64,000 nucleotides of DNA from Bisporella sp. PMI_857 (GCA_021307315.1 JAJSPD010000096.1:1-64000); one strand, 5' to 3'; counted from the first letter of the stretch, positions 11,297 to 23,574 are shown. Translations and numbers: made by a program. The notes: generated from the letters alone by a model not told the origin.

Positions 11297-11952
11297 TACG
11301 CGTAAATAGGTTTTGTTCCTTAGTTGATATCTTGTCGGTAGAGTATTGTATTGTATTGTACCGAAGTGCTCGCGTGACACGCATCCTCTATAGACGTTAT
11401 TCTTGTAGCTGAATTGAGCATTAAAACAAATCAGGGTATTGAGAGCATTCTTGCACCTGTAGGTGGCGGGACGACAGTTGCAGGCGTCCACTCTAGGAAG
11501 ACCAAGACGACGCGGAGAAATAGAAACAGAATCAGCGAAAATTCACATGGACTGGTGAAAGACAGTTTTAGGTTCATGTGGTAGGCATGCTCGGAGAAGA
11601 CACATTTGGTTCATCTATTATCTCACTACACAGTTATAATGTACAGACGACATCAGTCAAAGATATGGAAGGCAGGCCCACTTGTGTAGTAGTGATTTCG
11701 GCTGAGGAGATCATGGGTGATAACAGGATTTGCGTTCATCTGAACAACTCATTAATAAAACCATATAAATGCATGTTCGGACTGAAATCGCATATTCAAT
11801 TACGAATTCCTCGACATATCCTTCTTTTACTAATGGCCAAATAATACCAATCAACAAGTGTGACTAAATGTCAAACATTCGAAAGCACAATTTGGGGACA
11901 CGTGGCCAATACTCAGGCAGTTCCATATCCCAATCGTATGAAAGCGCGTGTA
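11297..11952. other. intergenic; short TATTG tandem run
   Basis: No gene can be supported. A short tandem run of GTATT/GTATTGT units occurs near 11342-11360. An 80-odd codon open frame on the plus strand (about 11587-11844) shows no family features. Confidence 0.45.
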
Positions 11953-13038
11953 TCATATCACCTCAGTCCTTTCAGGTTGGTGGTCAATAGACCGAACCTT
12001 GAACTGAGGAATCACGCGACCGATATCAACTCCAGCAGTGTTACAAATTTGTCTGCCTTCAAAGTCGCTGAGCTTCGCGCGCTGAACTTGCGTTACAAGC
12101 TGAAGCTGCTCAAGAATCTCCATTACAGCTGAATGCAGAATACTCCCGATATTACCATCCTCGATCTTGACAGCTATACCGATTGGCCCATTGTCGTCAG
12201 TAGATCGCACGCCTATCGCATAACACCCGTCCGCTCCCAGCTTTGTCATGGCCTTTGCCTGCAAGGCTTTCATGAGCTCAGTACAGAACCGCTGTTCACC
12301 ACCCACGAGCTCCGGGTAATTTACCATCGCTTGGAAAATGTGACCACAGAGCTGAGTTCTTGTAGGGATATGTGAATCGACTTTGCTGGTATCCAAGTCC
12401 GCAGCCTGAGCGAAGCCTGCATAAATTTTCGCCAGAACATGAAGCGGCATAGCTGGCGTTGGGAGATTACAACCATCCCATGCCCATCTCAACTCTTTTG
12501 CATGGGGCTCGCATAATTCCTCAAAAACTTTCTTGACTTTGACTTGCATAGGATGGTCTTGCAAGTGGTAACCGGCGAAGTCGTTAACGAGGGTTTTGGC
12601 GCCAGCCAACATCCCGGCATGCTTTCCAGAGCAGTTGTTGTACACGCTAATTGGAGTAAATCCTCTCTCAATCCAACCGTGTGTGATCGTCTGCGAAATT
12701 GAGGGGTGGCCACCACAGACCAAATCAGACTCCTGAGCACCAGTCTTTTCAAGCATCACCCGAGCTTGGTTGACATGTCTTGCTTCGCTACTGTGAGAAG
12801 CACACATTAATGCGATATCAGACTCGTCGAATAACTTTTGATCAATAGTTTCCAATATGGCCAGAGCTTGACCTGGTTTGGCGGCCGACCGTGCAAGTGT
12901 GAGGCGGAATGGATCACCAACTGCATAAAGCAGACTCCCATTTACGTCAACGACAGCGGCGTGGACAACATGCCTATTCTCAATTATGCCTGACCTCTCT
13001 TCAATAACAAAGTCGTCACCAATACCACAGGTTATCAT
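11953..13038 (-). CDS. L-asparaginase II (thermolabile, bacterial-type family)
   Basis: Single exon, 361 aa, with the start taken at the ATG ending at 13038 because the family begins at about IGDDFVIEERSGIIENRHV; an in-frame ATG 23 codons upstream (13107) is possible but adds non-conserved sequence. The protein belongs to the asparaginase II family (PF06089, Rhizobium etli type), which is unrelated to the E. coli enzymes. Family motifs are present: LARSAAKP (Ser-x-x-Lys), NNCSGKHAG and DGCNLPTPAMPL, which carry the catalytic Ser, Lys and Cys residues described for this fold. The expected reaction is L-asparagine to aspartate and ammonia. The gene has no introns, unlike nearly all its neighbours, and lies between two degenerate duplication ends. 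Confidence 0.9.
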   Translation of the reverse strand: MITCGIGDDFVIEERSGIIENRHVVHAAVVDVNGSLLYAVGDPFRLTLARSAAKPGQALAILETIDQKLFDESDIALMCASHSSEARHVNQARVMLEKTGAQESDLVCGGHPSISQTITHGWIERGFTPISVYNNCSGKHAGMLAGAKTLVNDFAGYHLQDHPMQVKVKKVFEELCEPHAKELRWAWDGCNLPTPAMPLHVLAKIYAGFAQAADLDTSKVDSHIPTRTQLCGHIFQAMVNYPELVGGEQRFCTELMKALQAKAMTKLGADGCYAIGVRSTDDNGPIGIAVKIEDGNIGSILHSAVMEILEQLQLVTQVQRAKLSDFEGRQICNTAGVDIGRVIPQFKVRSIDHQPERTEVI

Positions 13039-13511
13039 TGTGCAACTGTGGTTTGTAAATGGAATTTGTGCCAAAAATGCGTCGAATATCGTGTTCAAGA
13101 TCTTCACTAAATGGCTAAACTATCGATAACATTAAGATTTCATGTGGGAAGAGTAGAATGATATATCAATGCAAGAAAGGCAACTCAATGGGCGTTTAAA
13201 AGCCTGGGTACATTGTGACTCAGGTGGCATGTGCTGGCCATGAAAATTCTGCATCTAAGGTGTATAATTAGATCTGCACGCGTAAATCATACTGGTCCAT
13301 TTGTTACTCCTGGTATTTCCGATCATGTGGTCCAACAAGCTATGAAAGTGAACATGGAGTCGAGGATATCTTGCCGCGCCAAGATATATTGCACTATACC
13401 AAAACTGGTAGGCAGGAGCGGACCCACATTTGTTCACCACCAACCAGAAAGCACTCTTGGGAGAAGCTTACACCTTTTGTGACCTTGAGGCTTGCTCATC
13501 CAAGGGGCATT

Positions 13512-15285
13512 TTACTCATTGCCAAGTGGAACACGCTTCGAGAATGCATGACCAGTGTGACTCTCTCGTCCAAATATCAATACATCGTCAAGAATTTGGT
13601 TGTGGTAAGAGTTGAACTTCCCAGGACCTCCGTCGTCTTCAGCCACTAGAGAGATTGCGAATACGTCGAAGCCATCTCGTTTCTGTCGATTGATCATTGA
13701 AATTATGGCTCTCATCTGTGCAATCGGGAGACTACCTTCTTCGAATATCTGTGCTTTTCCGAATTCATTGAGCCAGTCCTCGACGAATATTCCCGCTGTA
13801 ACACTTGTGGAGCGAAGGATGCATGCGAGCAGTAGGCTCGAAACTCCAATGGTATACACGTTGTGGCTAACCGCATCTGAATGTTTAATGTTTTGAACTA
13901 CTTGGAGAAGTTTAGTCATCCAGTAGTTGCTCTTGGTGCAAGCGACCCCGTCGTCGGATGGCATATTTGAAGATATTTTGGCTTCCCATGGGAGGCACTG
14001 CATGACACGTGCTGCAGCGTAGTAAGCATAATCTAGAGCTTCCTCATGCGTTGCAAAGCAGATAGGCTGAAGTTGTTGAGATGCTTTATCAAGATTAAAA
14101 GTGGTGGAAGGTCCGATAGAGAGTAGTCTCGTTGCTGAATCCGATGCATCTAGTTCCGATACCCACTTGTCAAGCCGTTGGGACTCTTTATAGAGTAGAC
14201 GATTGTAGTATTCATATTTTTCATCATGATAATTGTTTGAAGTTTGACATTCCCACCAAAGGAGGTAAGCTTGAGAACTGATTCGATACGATTCGCATAA
14301 GATCGAAAGTATGGTGGCTCGTCTTCCACTCCCAGACTGATGTCTCCCGGGCCGTTGCGGCTCAAGATGCACGGCGTTTTGGCTTCTTTGAAAATTCAGC
14401 GTACTGAAATGCACCCTGATCCACCAATTGTAGAATTTAGAGTGCTCCCATATTGTGAGAAGTTCAATTCCACTGGCTTCGTTTTCTATAATTTCTTTCT
14501 CGCTTTCCAAAAGACTTGAGATCCCTTTTACATGGCAGGAGTATCCACGAAAGTTGCAGACAGATGATTCCATATAGCAAAAAAGAAGTAATGCTGCAAG
14601 TATACTAGATTGATTGTTCTGATAATCGTCTTGTGTTAATCCGATTAACCTTCTTATAGCTGAATTATAGTATGTCTGGTTACAGACAAAGTGTGCTGTG
14701 TGTGGTCGATGAGTAAGGTCTTGATCACGTGAGGTTTGTGATGTATTAAACTCGGGGTAGGTTCGACTCATGTTGCATGCGGAGAGTGCAAGAATGGCAT
14801 CGAATAGAATACTGCACCTGTCTCCGTATGTCGACAGCTGTGCGAATATAGATCCCAACGCTGGCAGACATGCCTTTTCCCAGTGAGTCATGTAAAGTAG
14901 TTGTCTCTCTGTTCGGACTCGTGGGGCCGACAAATGGAAGTCCAAAATAACAGAATCATGCACCGAGTTACCGAAGTCCATCGGATACTTGTGCTTTAAA
15001 ACGGTCATTGTCCGTTGTGGGTGAATTTTCACAAAATTATGGTCACGTGTCGAAGCGTTGTGGTTTCGGAATTGATAGGCAAGCTGAGGATATTCGCAGG
15101 TTCTTCCTACTCGATCGCATAGGCTGCAACGCGGCTTCCGCTCATCGCACTGCATCATGTCAGTTGTAATAGTCTGGAGGGTCAAATGGACGGACTTTGG
15201 CTCTTTTTTGGCGACATTGCTTGCAGCCATATCGCGATCGCGTGATGTTTGTTTTCCTTGGCCGACTCGGAGCTGCTTCGTACAT
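13512..15285 (-). CDS. Zn2Cys6 fungal transcription factor
   Basis: Two exons, 15196-15285 and 13512-15149, with a 46-bp intron (GTCCGT...TGCAG). Splicing restores a full binuclear cluster: exon 1 ends GCKQCRQKRAK and exon 2 begins CDERKPRCSLCDRVGRTCEY, giving C-x2-C-x6-C-x6-C-x2-C-x6-C. The unspliced frame would lose the first two cysteines. The product is 575 aa. The rest looks like the fungal-specific transcription factor domain (helical middle region, for example ILFDAILALSACNMS). It is adjacent to and on the same strand as the asparaginase, about 470 bp upstream of it, so it could regulate it; this is inference. A basic segment (RPRKTNITRSRY) precedes the finger. Confidence 0.85.
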
Positions 15286-15587
15286 CGAATGAATGTCCTA
15301 AAGCACCTTAGGATCTAAGTCACGAGAATTGCTATATAGACTTTTCATAATTCATGGAGACGTGGAGCTGCTGATGATGTTGTCGAGGAAGTTCTGCGCA
15401 GGCATTTCATTTTCATAGGTCCATTTTATGCTCTTTCTGTCCAATGATAAGCCAGCAGTTACAATCGGAACACAGAAATAATGAATTGAAACGCATCACT
15501 TATTGCGCTTCGTGATGAAGTGAAACACATGGGATGATACTTGCAATAATATCAAGGCTTCCGCATAATGCCCAAAAAAGCAAAATA
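15286..15587. other. intergenic upstream of Zn2Cys6 gene
   Basis: About 300 bp between the regulator's start codon and the duplicated segment. It presumably holds the regulator's promoter; no site was recognised. Confidence 0.4.
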
Positions 15588-16210
15588 GGTAGAAATGCAA
15601 GTAATAAAGGCATGCTGGAATTGTGCACTAATGGAAATAAAGTTATTGCTGTATCGTGAATCAATCTCGAAATATAAGCTAATATAGTTTTGGTAGTGCT
15701 CAGCTGGAGCTGTTTGCCAGCCTTGTAAACAGGAAAATAGACTTTGTGTAAGGTGCTGTTTGCGCAGTGAATGGATAATATTAATTTAGTAATACGGTGC
15801 TTGAAATATTATGCAATAAAACGGGTTGTGGAGTTAGCCGTTATCGTTGCATATACATCGATATTTAAAACAAATACTTAGACTCAGATATCTGATAAAT
15901 TCTGCCACATAAGCCTAAAAGGTAATAAGTTTTGTTTATTTTGGAGGTTTGTTTCAAAATTCTTTTTTATGCACGTTCTAAACAATATATACTGTACTGG
16001 AAGTAATCAAGCTTTTTTTGTAAAATCTTCTTTTTATATACTGACATAGCTGGAAAACCTCGATTTTGAAATTATTATCAGAATACATAACTGGTAATTC
16101 CAATTATGCGACTACGCCAAGTTATAAAAGAGGCTGAAGCAATAAGTTTAATATACATCGGTACACAAGCTTCTCGATTCACATATGAGAAAAAGCAGGT
16201 CGTTCCTCAC
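15588..16210 (+). pseudogene. fragment of C2H2/Zn2Cys6 gene 3' end (duplication copy R2b)
   Basis: Direct repeat of 6849-7449. The Zn2Cys6 codons are still readable (CWNCALMEIK, then VCQPCKQENRLC), but the splice donor region is altered and the parent's TGA stop reads TGG here. There is no upstream gene body. Downstream, the non-coding part is less AT-rich than the other copy. It is the far end of the duplication whose other end is the DUF7580 fragment at 10854-11296. Confidence 0.85.
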
Positions 16211-16645
16211 GAATGCGACATCACCCTTCTGGGACTATCTTGCGATAAATTTGACGACAAGAACACCCTTGATGGGTAATGGGATCGTTACATTTGAATC
16301 TGGGTTCCCAGATGAAAAGGGCCCATGCTGTTGGCTGCCTTGTTAATGCCATGGAATTTTCAGCCCCCACATTGCCTTTCCATCACGAAAGGGTTGCCCT
16401 CAGAGAGGCAGTGCGGTAAAAGGGGGAAAGGGGCAGTAGGTATCGGATGCTTGTTCTATTTTGATAAACGGTGCTAAAAAAATTCGCCACAGTGAAAAAA
16501 CCCCCAAATTGAATCCCAGATGGTTCTGTGTTACATAGAGCAGGCATAGAAAAGTAGCTCGTGCCTTCTATCATCCCATCGTACATTCCACAAGAGCTAG
16601 AGAATTAGATGCGATCAAGAAGTTAATATCAATTGTAAAGCAAAA
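16211..16645. other. intergenic, no gene recognised
   Basis: Spacer and likely promoter of the membrane-protein gene starting at 16646. A short minus-strand frame at 16383-16586 has no support. Confidence 0.4.
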
Positions 16646-18803
16646 ATGCCGTATTTGTTCCCACTTTTCATATACGCCTCAATACTTTCTAGTTCTTACG
16701 TTCAAGCGGCTCAACGAGCACCACATTCAAGAACTATTCCCACCGTCGGCAAATTCAACATACACATTCCGGACCCGGTCTTGAGATTCAGAACAAGGAA
16801 TGCCACTGAATTCGAAACTGCTGTCGATTGTCTGTATGATAGAGACAAGAAGTGGACCGTGAACCATGAAGCAGATCTTCCAACGGACAAAGAGGAGGAA
16901 GAAGAGCTTGACCATCTCGCCCAAGAATGCCATATCAGCCAGCGACCCATCGGAATCTGGAAATTGCATAACGACACTGTTGCGAAGGCGCTGGCAGAAT
17001 ACAGCAAACGCATCCAAGGACATGCCGGAGGTAAAAAGGGGCTTTGGCAGGACGAAAAATTAGACCTCGCAGAAATCTACTTGGACTTCCTTGAGCAGAC
17101 ACAGAAAACTCTGGCGTATGGGACCTTAGAGTCCTTCATGGGCGTGGGAATCCATGTTGAATGTCAGGATGCGATCGGTCAATCGATGGCGAACGCAAGT
17201 GAGTGGGACAAAATTGGTCAAGGTGCTGCGACAACTGTGATGGCGCTATTGCCGACAATTCTTGCCTTCGGTAACCTGTAAGCATGTGCAGAGGCATTTC
17301 CTGGCTGGAAACTATGCTTACCAAGCAACAGCTATGTACCTCGCAGCTCCGAGGCTTTCGCAACGAGCTGGTTGGTCGGTCTCGGTGCAGCATTATTCAC
17401 TTTCGGTCTGCCAGTAAGAAGCGTATGTGTTACCATTCTGTCTGAAAAAGGGACAATGTAATTGATAGAGAAATAGCGCAACGCCATCCCATCATCGCGC
17501 TTGGTGGAGCTAGGCACATATGGCATCAAACCTCTAAGTCTGATCGCGGACCTGGGGAAAAGAACGATCAAACATACAGAGCTGTCTATGCTTTACGAAT
17601 GGACGACAAACCCCAAAGATAAAGCTTACATGACCGACTTTTCAACAATCCGAGAGAAAGCGCTGTACAAATGGCAGGAGAGACTGCACTATTGGCAAGT
17701 ACCTGCTGTAATCATTGCGGCACTGCAAGCAGTCATATTTGCATTCGCGCTTGAACCTTTATTCAGAAGTTATGGAGTACCGCGATTCATATTTGCCTGT
17801 GCAAATCACAAGTAAGCCCCCAACGCTTATGCCACAAAGCTACTCTAAAATCTATCAGTTGGACTGCTCTCTACCTTTTATCGAGCGCAATTATTAGCTC
17901 AGGCTTTCGATTTGTTATGTGGCAACTTAGCGAGCACGAGTTAGTGAGCGGTAAGTATTCTGCTCTACGGCGTAGCTTATATGTTAATTTCGGCTAGTTT
18001 ACGCCTTATCAAATCGGGCGAAAGCAAGTCTCCGCCACCTTATCGATAATGTGCCCCAGCATGAAAGAAGAAGCACTCTGACAGAGCTGCCGCCTTCGTA
18101 CCCTCCGCTGATCTCCACCATCAGATCCATTCCACAGAGGATCGCTGGAAATGTTCAGCATGACCATCCTCGAGATGCGCATTGGCAACCCGTAAAAGAC
18201 TATGTGCAGTACTTTGCCGCTATTTTCCATACCCCGATAGGAACGATGAAGAGCGGTTTTATCAACACAAAAGCGTCACCGCGCTGGCGGCCACTGGTCA
18301 TTTTGCTTCACCTCTCTACTGTCGGTCGGCCACAGATCAAAACCCTATTCACCGGGTTCATAGAAGCAGTTTTACTCCTCATATTGACCTTCTTTTTTGC
18401 CTCGCAATGGGGCGGAAACCTGTATATCACCATGCTTGCACTCAGTATGCTCTTGATCTTCGTTACGCTTGGCAGAGCGCTCGCATTGGTCTATGTATGG
18501 TTCTCGGCGAGAATTTGGGGCCTGCATGTTATCAATTGTGACGAGGAAGAGGAGATTCGCGGATGTATGCGGATCTTGTGTAGCATGGAGGATGCCCTGG
18601 TCATAGTGAATGGAGCACACTACTATAATGGCCATCGGCTGGATTTCATTGGAGGTGCTTTCCGACGATGGAAAAACGAGTACTCGCGAGGTTTGTATGA
18701 TGGAGATTTTTCCCAGGAGGAGGAGGAAGCAGCGTCGAGCCCGAACACCGAGCGATCAGGGCTACGGAAGGATGAGATATTGAATGAATCGAAGTTGGTG
18801 TAA
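16646..18803 (+). CDS. multi-pass membrane protein of unknown function
   Basis: Five exons: 16646-17277, 17332-17422, 17477-17811, 17859-17950, 17998-18803; introns 47-54 bp, phases agree; 651 aa. The N-terminus is a signal peptide (YLFPLFIYASILSSS). A soluble domain of about 170 residues follows, with an acidic stretch (DKEEEEELD). Then come hydrophobic segments around ATTVMALLPTILAFG, SWLVGLGAALFTFGL, VIIAALQAVIFAFAL, LYLLSSAIISSGF, EAVLLLILTFFFA and TMLALSMLLIFVTLG. A cytoplasmic-looking Pro-rich loop lies between the fourth and later segments, and the C-terminal tail is charged. This layout is common among secretory-pathway or plasma-membrane proteins of Pezizomycotina. No known domain was recognised, so no function is proposed. 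Confidence 0.75.
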
Positions 18804-19206
18804 AAAGTGTAACAAAGTAAGATATAACAAGAATTAATTAACAGTAGATAATACGGTATCTTGCGTAAAGTTTAAAGAACAACGCACTAAGAACTCCGAC
18901 CACTTTAGTGTCTTTCAACCAGAAGATCAAGTCAAGCTTATGTGTCGCATGGGACTGTCTGTAAATTATGACTGAATTATGTGCAGAAGGGCAGTAAAAG
19001 CATCTTCTACCACCCGCTCGCGGTGGGAGAATGTTATCTGAATGTGTTTACTTGCTGCGATGCAGCAATATGCTTCAAGCGTATGGGCTAGTAGAAGTCT
19101 TTGAGGTAGGAAACTTGACGGCGACATTGGTTTTAACGTTTTATACGCAGGCTTATTGCACTATCACTAGTATTGCGCCACAGGAGTCGTGATAAGGAGT
19201 TCAGGT
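18804..19206. other. intergenic between convergent genes
   Basis: This 403-bp stretch holds the 3' ends of the membrane-protein gene (plus) and the SNF2 gene (minus). Nothing else was seen. Confidence 0.5.
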
Positions 19207-22200
19207 TCAATTCAGCAAAGATCGCAAGTGCCGCAACCTCGCAAACTCATCTCCAGCAGCTCTCTTTTCATTAGTAGTAAAAGCCTCTGCCGCAATTGTC
19301 CTCTTCAGCTCCTGCGTTGCCACTACTTGTTCCTCAAATGAACCACGCACCAGGTATCTAATAGTCTTCACTTCTTTCTTCTGTCCTAGTCTATGGATTC
19401 GACTGAGAGCCTGCTCCTCCGTCATTGGATTCCATTGTGGCTCCATTAGATATGCACGTGAAGCGGCTGTTAGATCTAGCCCTGCGCCGCCACAAGTAAT
19501 GGAGACAAGGATCACCTGAATTGAAGCATCACTTTGGAAGCTTTGAATTGCCATGTCGCGGTTTTTACCGGAATTTTGGCCATCGATCCTGGTGTATCTT
19601 ATGGAGGCTTGATGAAACAATGACTCAATAAGATCGAGGGTGTAGGTCCAATATGAGAATACAACACTGGTGAGACGGTTAGCTTCTGCTTTTCAGTCAT
19701 TCGCCTTATCTTGCCTCTTTTGGTCGCTGCCATCTATTATACTTCGTAGAAGTGTCTTGAGTTTCGTTGAAACCTGATCATTAGAGATGACTGGAGGTGG
19801 CTTAAGGTCTGAGGGCTCGGCTGTAGCCACAACATCTGTTTCGTGCGTCCAAGATACTTCTATACTCTTACATACTGGCCGATGCTGGCAAAGAGGAGTT
19901 TCTCGGCTACTTGGATTGTCTTTCTTGCATGGTGCGCAAATCAATGTCAAACATTGAGACAGAAAGGGTTTTGGGAAGTCGGATATAGAGCCGCGAACAC
20001 TACCGTCTGTGAGAATATTACCACAAATTGAGCAGACTGCTTGTCCAGCACAATAAATTGTCTCGAAGGCTTTGGTTGCAGTTTTCTTATTCCAGTTCTG
20101 CATCTCTTGTGGCTCAATATTCGGGATCTTCTTACCACCTCTCCGTTTTGTGTGTGCTAATCCATGGTTACAGATAAGACGCAGTTCGTTGAGCCATTGC
20201 AAGGCATTAAGATACTGTTTTGGTTTAAGGGGATTGGATGAGAGCGCATCGTCGAACATGCCAACTGCTCTATCTTTGGCTGCATCGTAGAATTCCCTCT
20301 CCTCGGAGCTTAAGTGCAGGTATTGTACCTCATCATTTCTTTTAGGAAGGTCTATGATGGATTTGTTTCTGCATAGTGAAATGCATTTAATCAGCCTTCT
20401 CATTCGCGTAATATCCTTCTCATCGGATTTAAACCATGGTTTGACAATTTCGTTATGGAAGATCTTTGGGTCAGAGAAAGGGTACATCTGTAAGAACTCT
20501 AGGAGGCTTGCAAAGTCATCTGCTCGATTTTGGATCGGCGTCCCTGTCACAACCCAGCGATTTGTCGCATGCAGTGCACATGCTGCTTTGGCCATCGAAG
20601 TCATTCGATTTCTTATCATATGAGCTGCTCCCGAGTCAGCAACCACAACGCTGGAAGAGTCTATGAATAGCCACCTTCATCCAATATTACTCGATGCCAC
20701 CAGAAGTTGTATAAGGTGTTCCCAACATGCTTAGGATCATTGTGTTTCTTTTGCTGACCAATAAGGGTCTCGAAAGTTGTGACGACGATATCGTATCTAG
20801 CTATTGACAATGATTTCTTCTTCCTCGATCCATGGAAAATCATCCATGATAATGTGTTCGCACGAAGGTGTCTGCTTCAGGGATTAGCCGAAGATACTCT
20901 GTTCCACGGAGCTTTGGATTTCTGACCGGTTTAATTGGGTATCCCAGGTTTTAAGCACTTTGATTGTTAAAATTTCTTCCCAACACGCCCACATAGATAC
21001 TCACATGGATAAGGCACAACCACCAAGGACGATGTGAGACATCGTACTATGCCTCCATTGGGCAGGAAAGTAATTGGTTCTACTCTATCGCAAGTGTTTA
21101 GAGCGATAAGTGAAATCATCGTTAGTGATTTGCCAAGTCCCATCTGATCAGCAAGGAGGCCTCCCTTGGTTGACGGTGGCTGTGATTTTTGGGGGTAGCC
21201 TGTTATCATATTTGTGTAGCTAAAAGAGTTAATATTAACCCATGAGGGAAGCTTAGAGGACTGTTACTCACGTCAAACAGCCGGTCTCATCCACCTCCTT
21301 TGCCCAAAAGTCTTTGTCAGAGCCGTCATATTTCCATCCGTTCTCTCTATTAATCATGAATGTCAACGCTTTTTTCTGGTGTCTATAGAGATTATTTTAG
21401 TCCTGCATATCATTCAAGAATATTCCCTTACGTATAAAGTTGTGTGGTCACTATATCAGGAGCCTCAGTGGTGTGAAGATGGTCATCCGCACTGAGTTCT
21501 AAGAATATGTTTTCCAGCGCAATAACTTGCACGACGTCATCTACAGGAACCTGTCCATCAAATGAAGATGTCATCACTCTTTCGTCTGTCCGTAGAAGTA
21601 GATGAGGATTCAAATAAACAACGTCTCTGTCACAACCCTCAGGATCTTGAAGACATAAACAGCACTGAGCTAAGTATCTTCCAATATCATCCACCAAATG
21701 GACAGGCACATAAATGTTAATATTCAGCAGATACTGCAAGTCTGATATCTGCTGTGATAACAGCCGTTTGTTCTTCTTGTCAGCCTTTGCTCGTTTTTGA
21801 ACTGATTTCTTATATATTTGTATTTGAACTCCGCCCTGCTCCAATAGATTGCAAATAATCTTCGCAATTCTCTCTTGTAGCTCTCCTAGAAGATTGAAAG
21901 TTGGCGATTGGTATACTTTATTAGGTGAAGAAAAGCTCAGCTTATTGCATGAGGAATCAGCGAAGAGAAATTGTCTGTGAGTGATGGTCAATGGGATGTC
22001 TGACAGCTATTTGGGCGTCAGTAAAGTAGTTCAAAGAATAAGAAGGGAAGCTTTTACCATTCCAACGCATATTTCTTCTCCTCGATCGGTTGGCAGTGAA
22101 GCGCCCTGTGTATTCCTCTCTCGGGACGCAGTATCGTCTAAAGAGCCATCGGTAGCCTGAGCCTCAGTCGCATGCACACGCCTCGACTCGCTGGTATCCA

Positions 22201-22474
22201 ACTCACACACGTCTGGTTCCGAATTTTCTGATAGAACATAACTATATGAGTCATCGAGGCTAAATTCATCCTGGGAGATGTTTTGAGCGAGAATGTCTTG
22301 AACAAGAGATGTAGGTGGTGGATCGGTGGTAAAATCAAAATTTGAATCATGCAGCTGATTAGGACTTGATAAGAGAGGCAAAGGTGTATCAACACGACGT
22401 TTTTTGTAAGGTCGCTCTTCCGAAGCCCAAGCACCATATGGTGAAATTGGTTGTTCCTCCATTATACTTTCCAA
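19207..22474 (-). CDS. SNF2-family ATPase/helicase, RAD5/RAD16-like
   Basis: Eight exons on the minus strand: 22058-22474, 21432-22006, 21272-21382, 21005-21219, 20927-20957, 20675-20874, 19743-20624, 19207-19685; 969 aa. The motifs are in order: ADQMGLGKSL (motif I), DEAH re-created across the sixth intron (motif II), TGTPIQNR (III), then a degenerate RING-like segment (CSICGNIL ... CLTLICAPC), and GGAGLDLTAASRA and SRIHRLGQ (V and VI). This order matches the fungal RAD5/RAD16-like branch of nuclear chromatin and repair ATPases. The N-terminus is acidic and disordered with a PYKKRR basic patch. An in-frame TGA at 19693-19695 falls inside a plausible 57-bp GTATAA...GCAG intron (19686-19742); without it the protein would lose its second helicase lobe. 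Confidence 0.8.
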
Positions 22475-23574
22475 AACTCGAAAGAAACAATTTAGGCACC
22501 CTTTAGAATGCGGAATGATTTAGCGACTGGGCAGCGAGTGGCATTAAAAGGGGTGCTTAGATATTTGCAATAAAAATTATTTAATTAGTATAAATGGATC
22601 CTGACTGTTTCAGAGAGCAAATTATTTTGAGAAATCCTGGAGTTAGTCTTTGGTTATACCAGACTTACATTTTGTGCCGCATCGGAGACAAGGCGGAAGG
22701 CTGCGTTATGCAGGCCTTAGCACTTGCACCATGGTTAGGTGCTCCGTGAAATTGCCAAGCGTTTCTGCCTATTTTAGACTAGCGTAATATTGGCCACCGT
22801 ACTTCAACAAATTGTTTGGAACCCAAATGGCTTAAACACCTGCAATAGAAAATGTTGAAAAAACTCGCAAACAGCTTTGTATTAAGAGGTATACTTAGGA
22901 TATCTATTGGCTCGCTTGTTGCTAGAAGCGTATAGATGACCTGACTCAGTTTTAAAGCTACATACGCAGCAAGCCTGTTCTCACGACTTCCGCTACTGAC
23001 AAAAGGTTGCGCGTAACGCTTACATTCTCTAGTGTGAACGTCAACATAACACATGGAAATTTGTTATTTCACATAAATTAAAAAAAGCAATATTCGATCC
23101 TTCAGAAGTGGCAGCAAAATATGTGGATTTGGCAAGTGCTCAAGCGAGAAAATTTTGCCAACATACAAATCGGGTAATGGATTACTCCCTTTGCTCTGTC
23201 CAACCACATCTACGAAAAGCGTAGAAGGTAGTTGTTGAGCGAATTCCTACCCAGCTGAACGAAACTATAAATAGCCTTGGCCTCCAATATTATATATCTC
23301 TACAAATAGCATCTTTCTCATGTCTAGATTAGCTTAAGCGCCTGTCATTGTTCAGGTCTGTGGCATCACTGCCCTGGATGCCTTCTGATGTTCGAGTAAA
23401 ACAGGCAAATGCAGACTAAGGTCAAATGAAGTACAGCAACAAAAGAATTATCCAGAAGCCAGTTTAGTTATTTGATACTCGCATTGGCAGTCATTAGATG
23501 ACCTGTTATCCGAATGACCTCCAAGCTTGAGAGCTACAAACTGACAAGGCTGATTCGCTTTTGGCATCTGTGTC
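22475..23574. other. intergenic, no gene recognised
   Basis: SNF2 promoter side and further non-coding DNA. A 91-codon minus-strand frame (22779-23054) was examined and has no recognisable domain. Confidence 0.45.

Noticed and set aside
11587..11844. Possible small gene on the plus strand
   Set aside because: No domain, signal peptide or splice support; composition is not distinctive.
13512..15230. Zn2Cys6 regulator with half of its zinc cluster missing
   Set aside because: A 46-bp intron and a start at 15285 restore all six cysteines.
19693..19695. Stop codon making the SNF2 gene a pseudogene
   Set aside because: A 57-bp intron with GT-AG ends and correct phase removes it, and the rest of the gene is intact. 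It is kept as a point to check, not as a break.
22779..23054. Minus-strand 91-codon frame upstream of the SNF2 gene
   Set aside because: No recognised family and no flanking exons; treated as chance.
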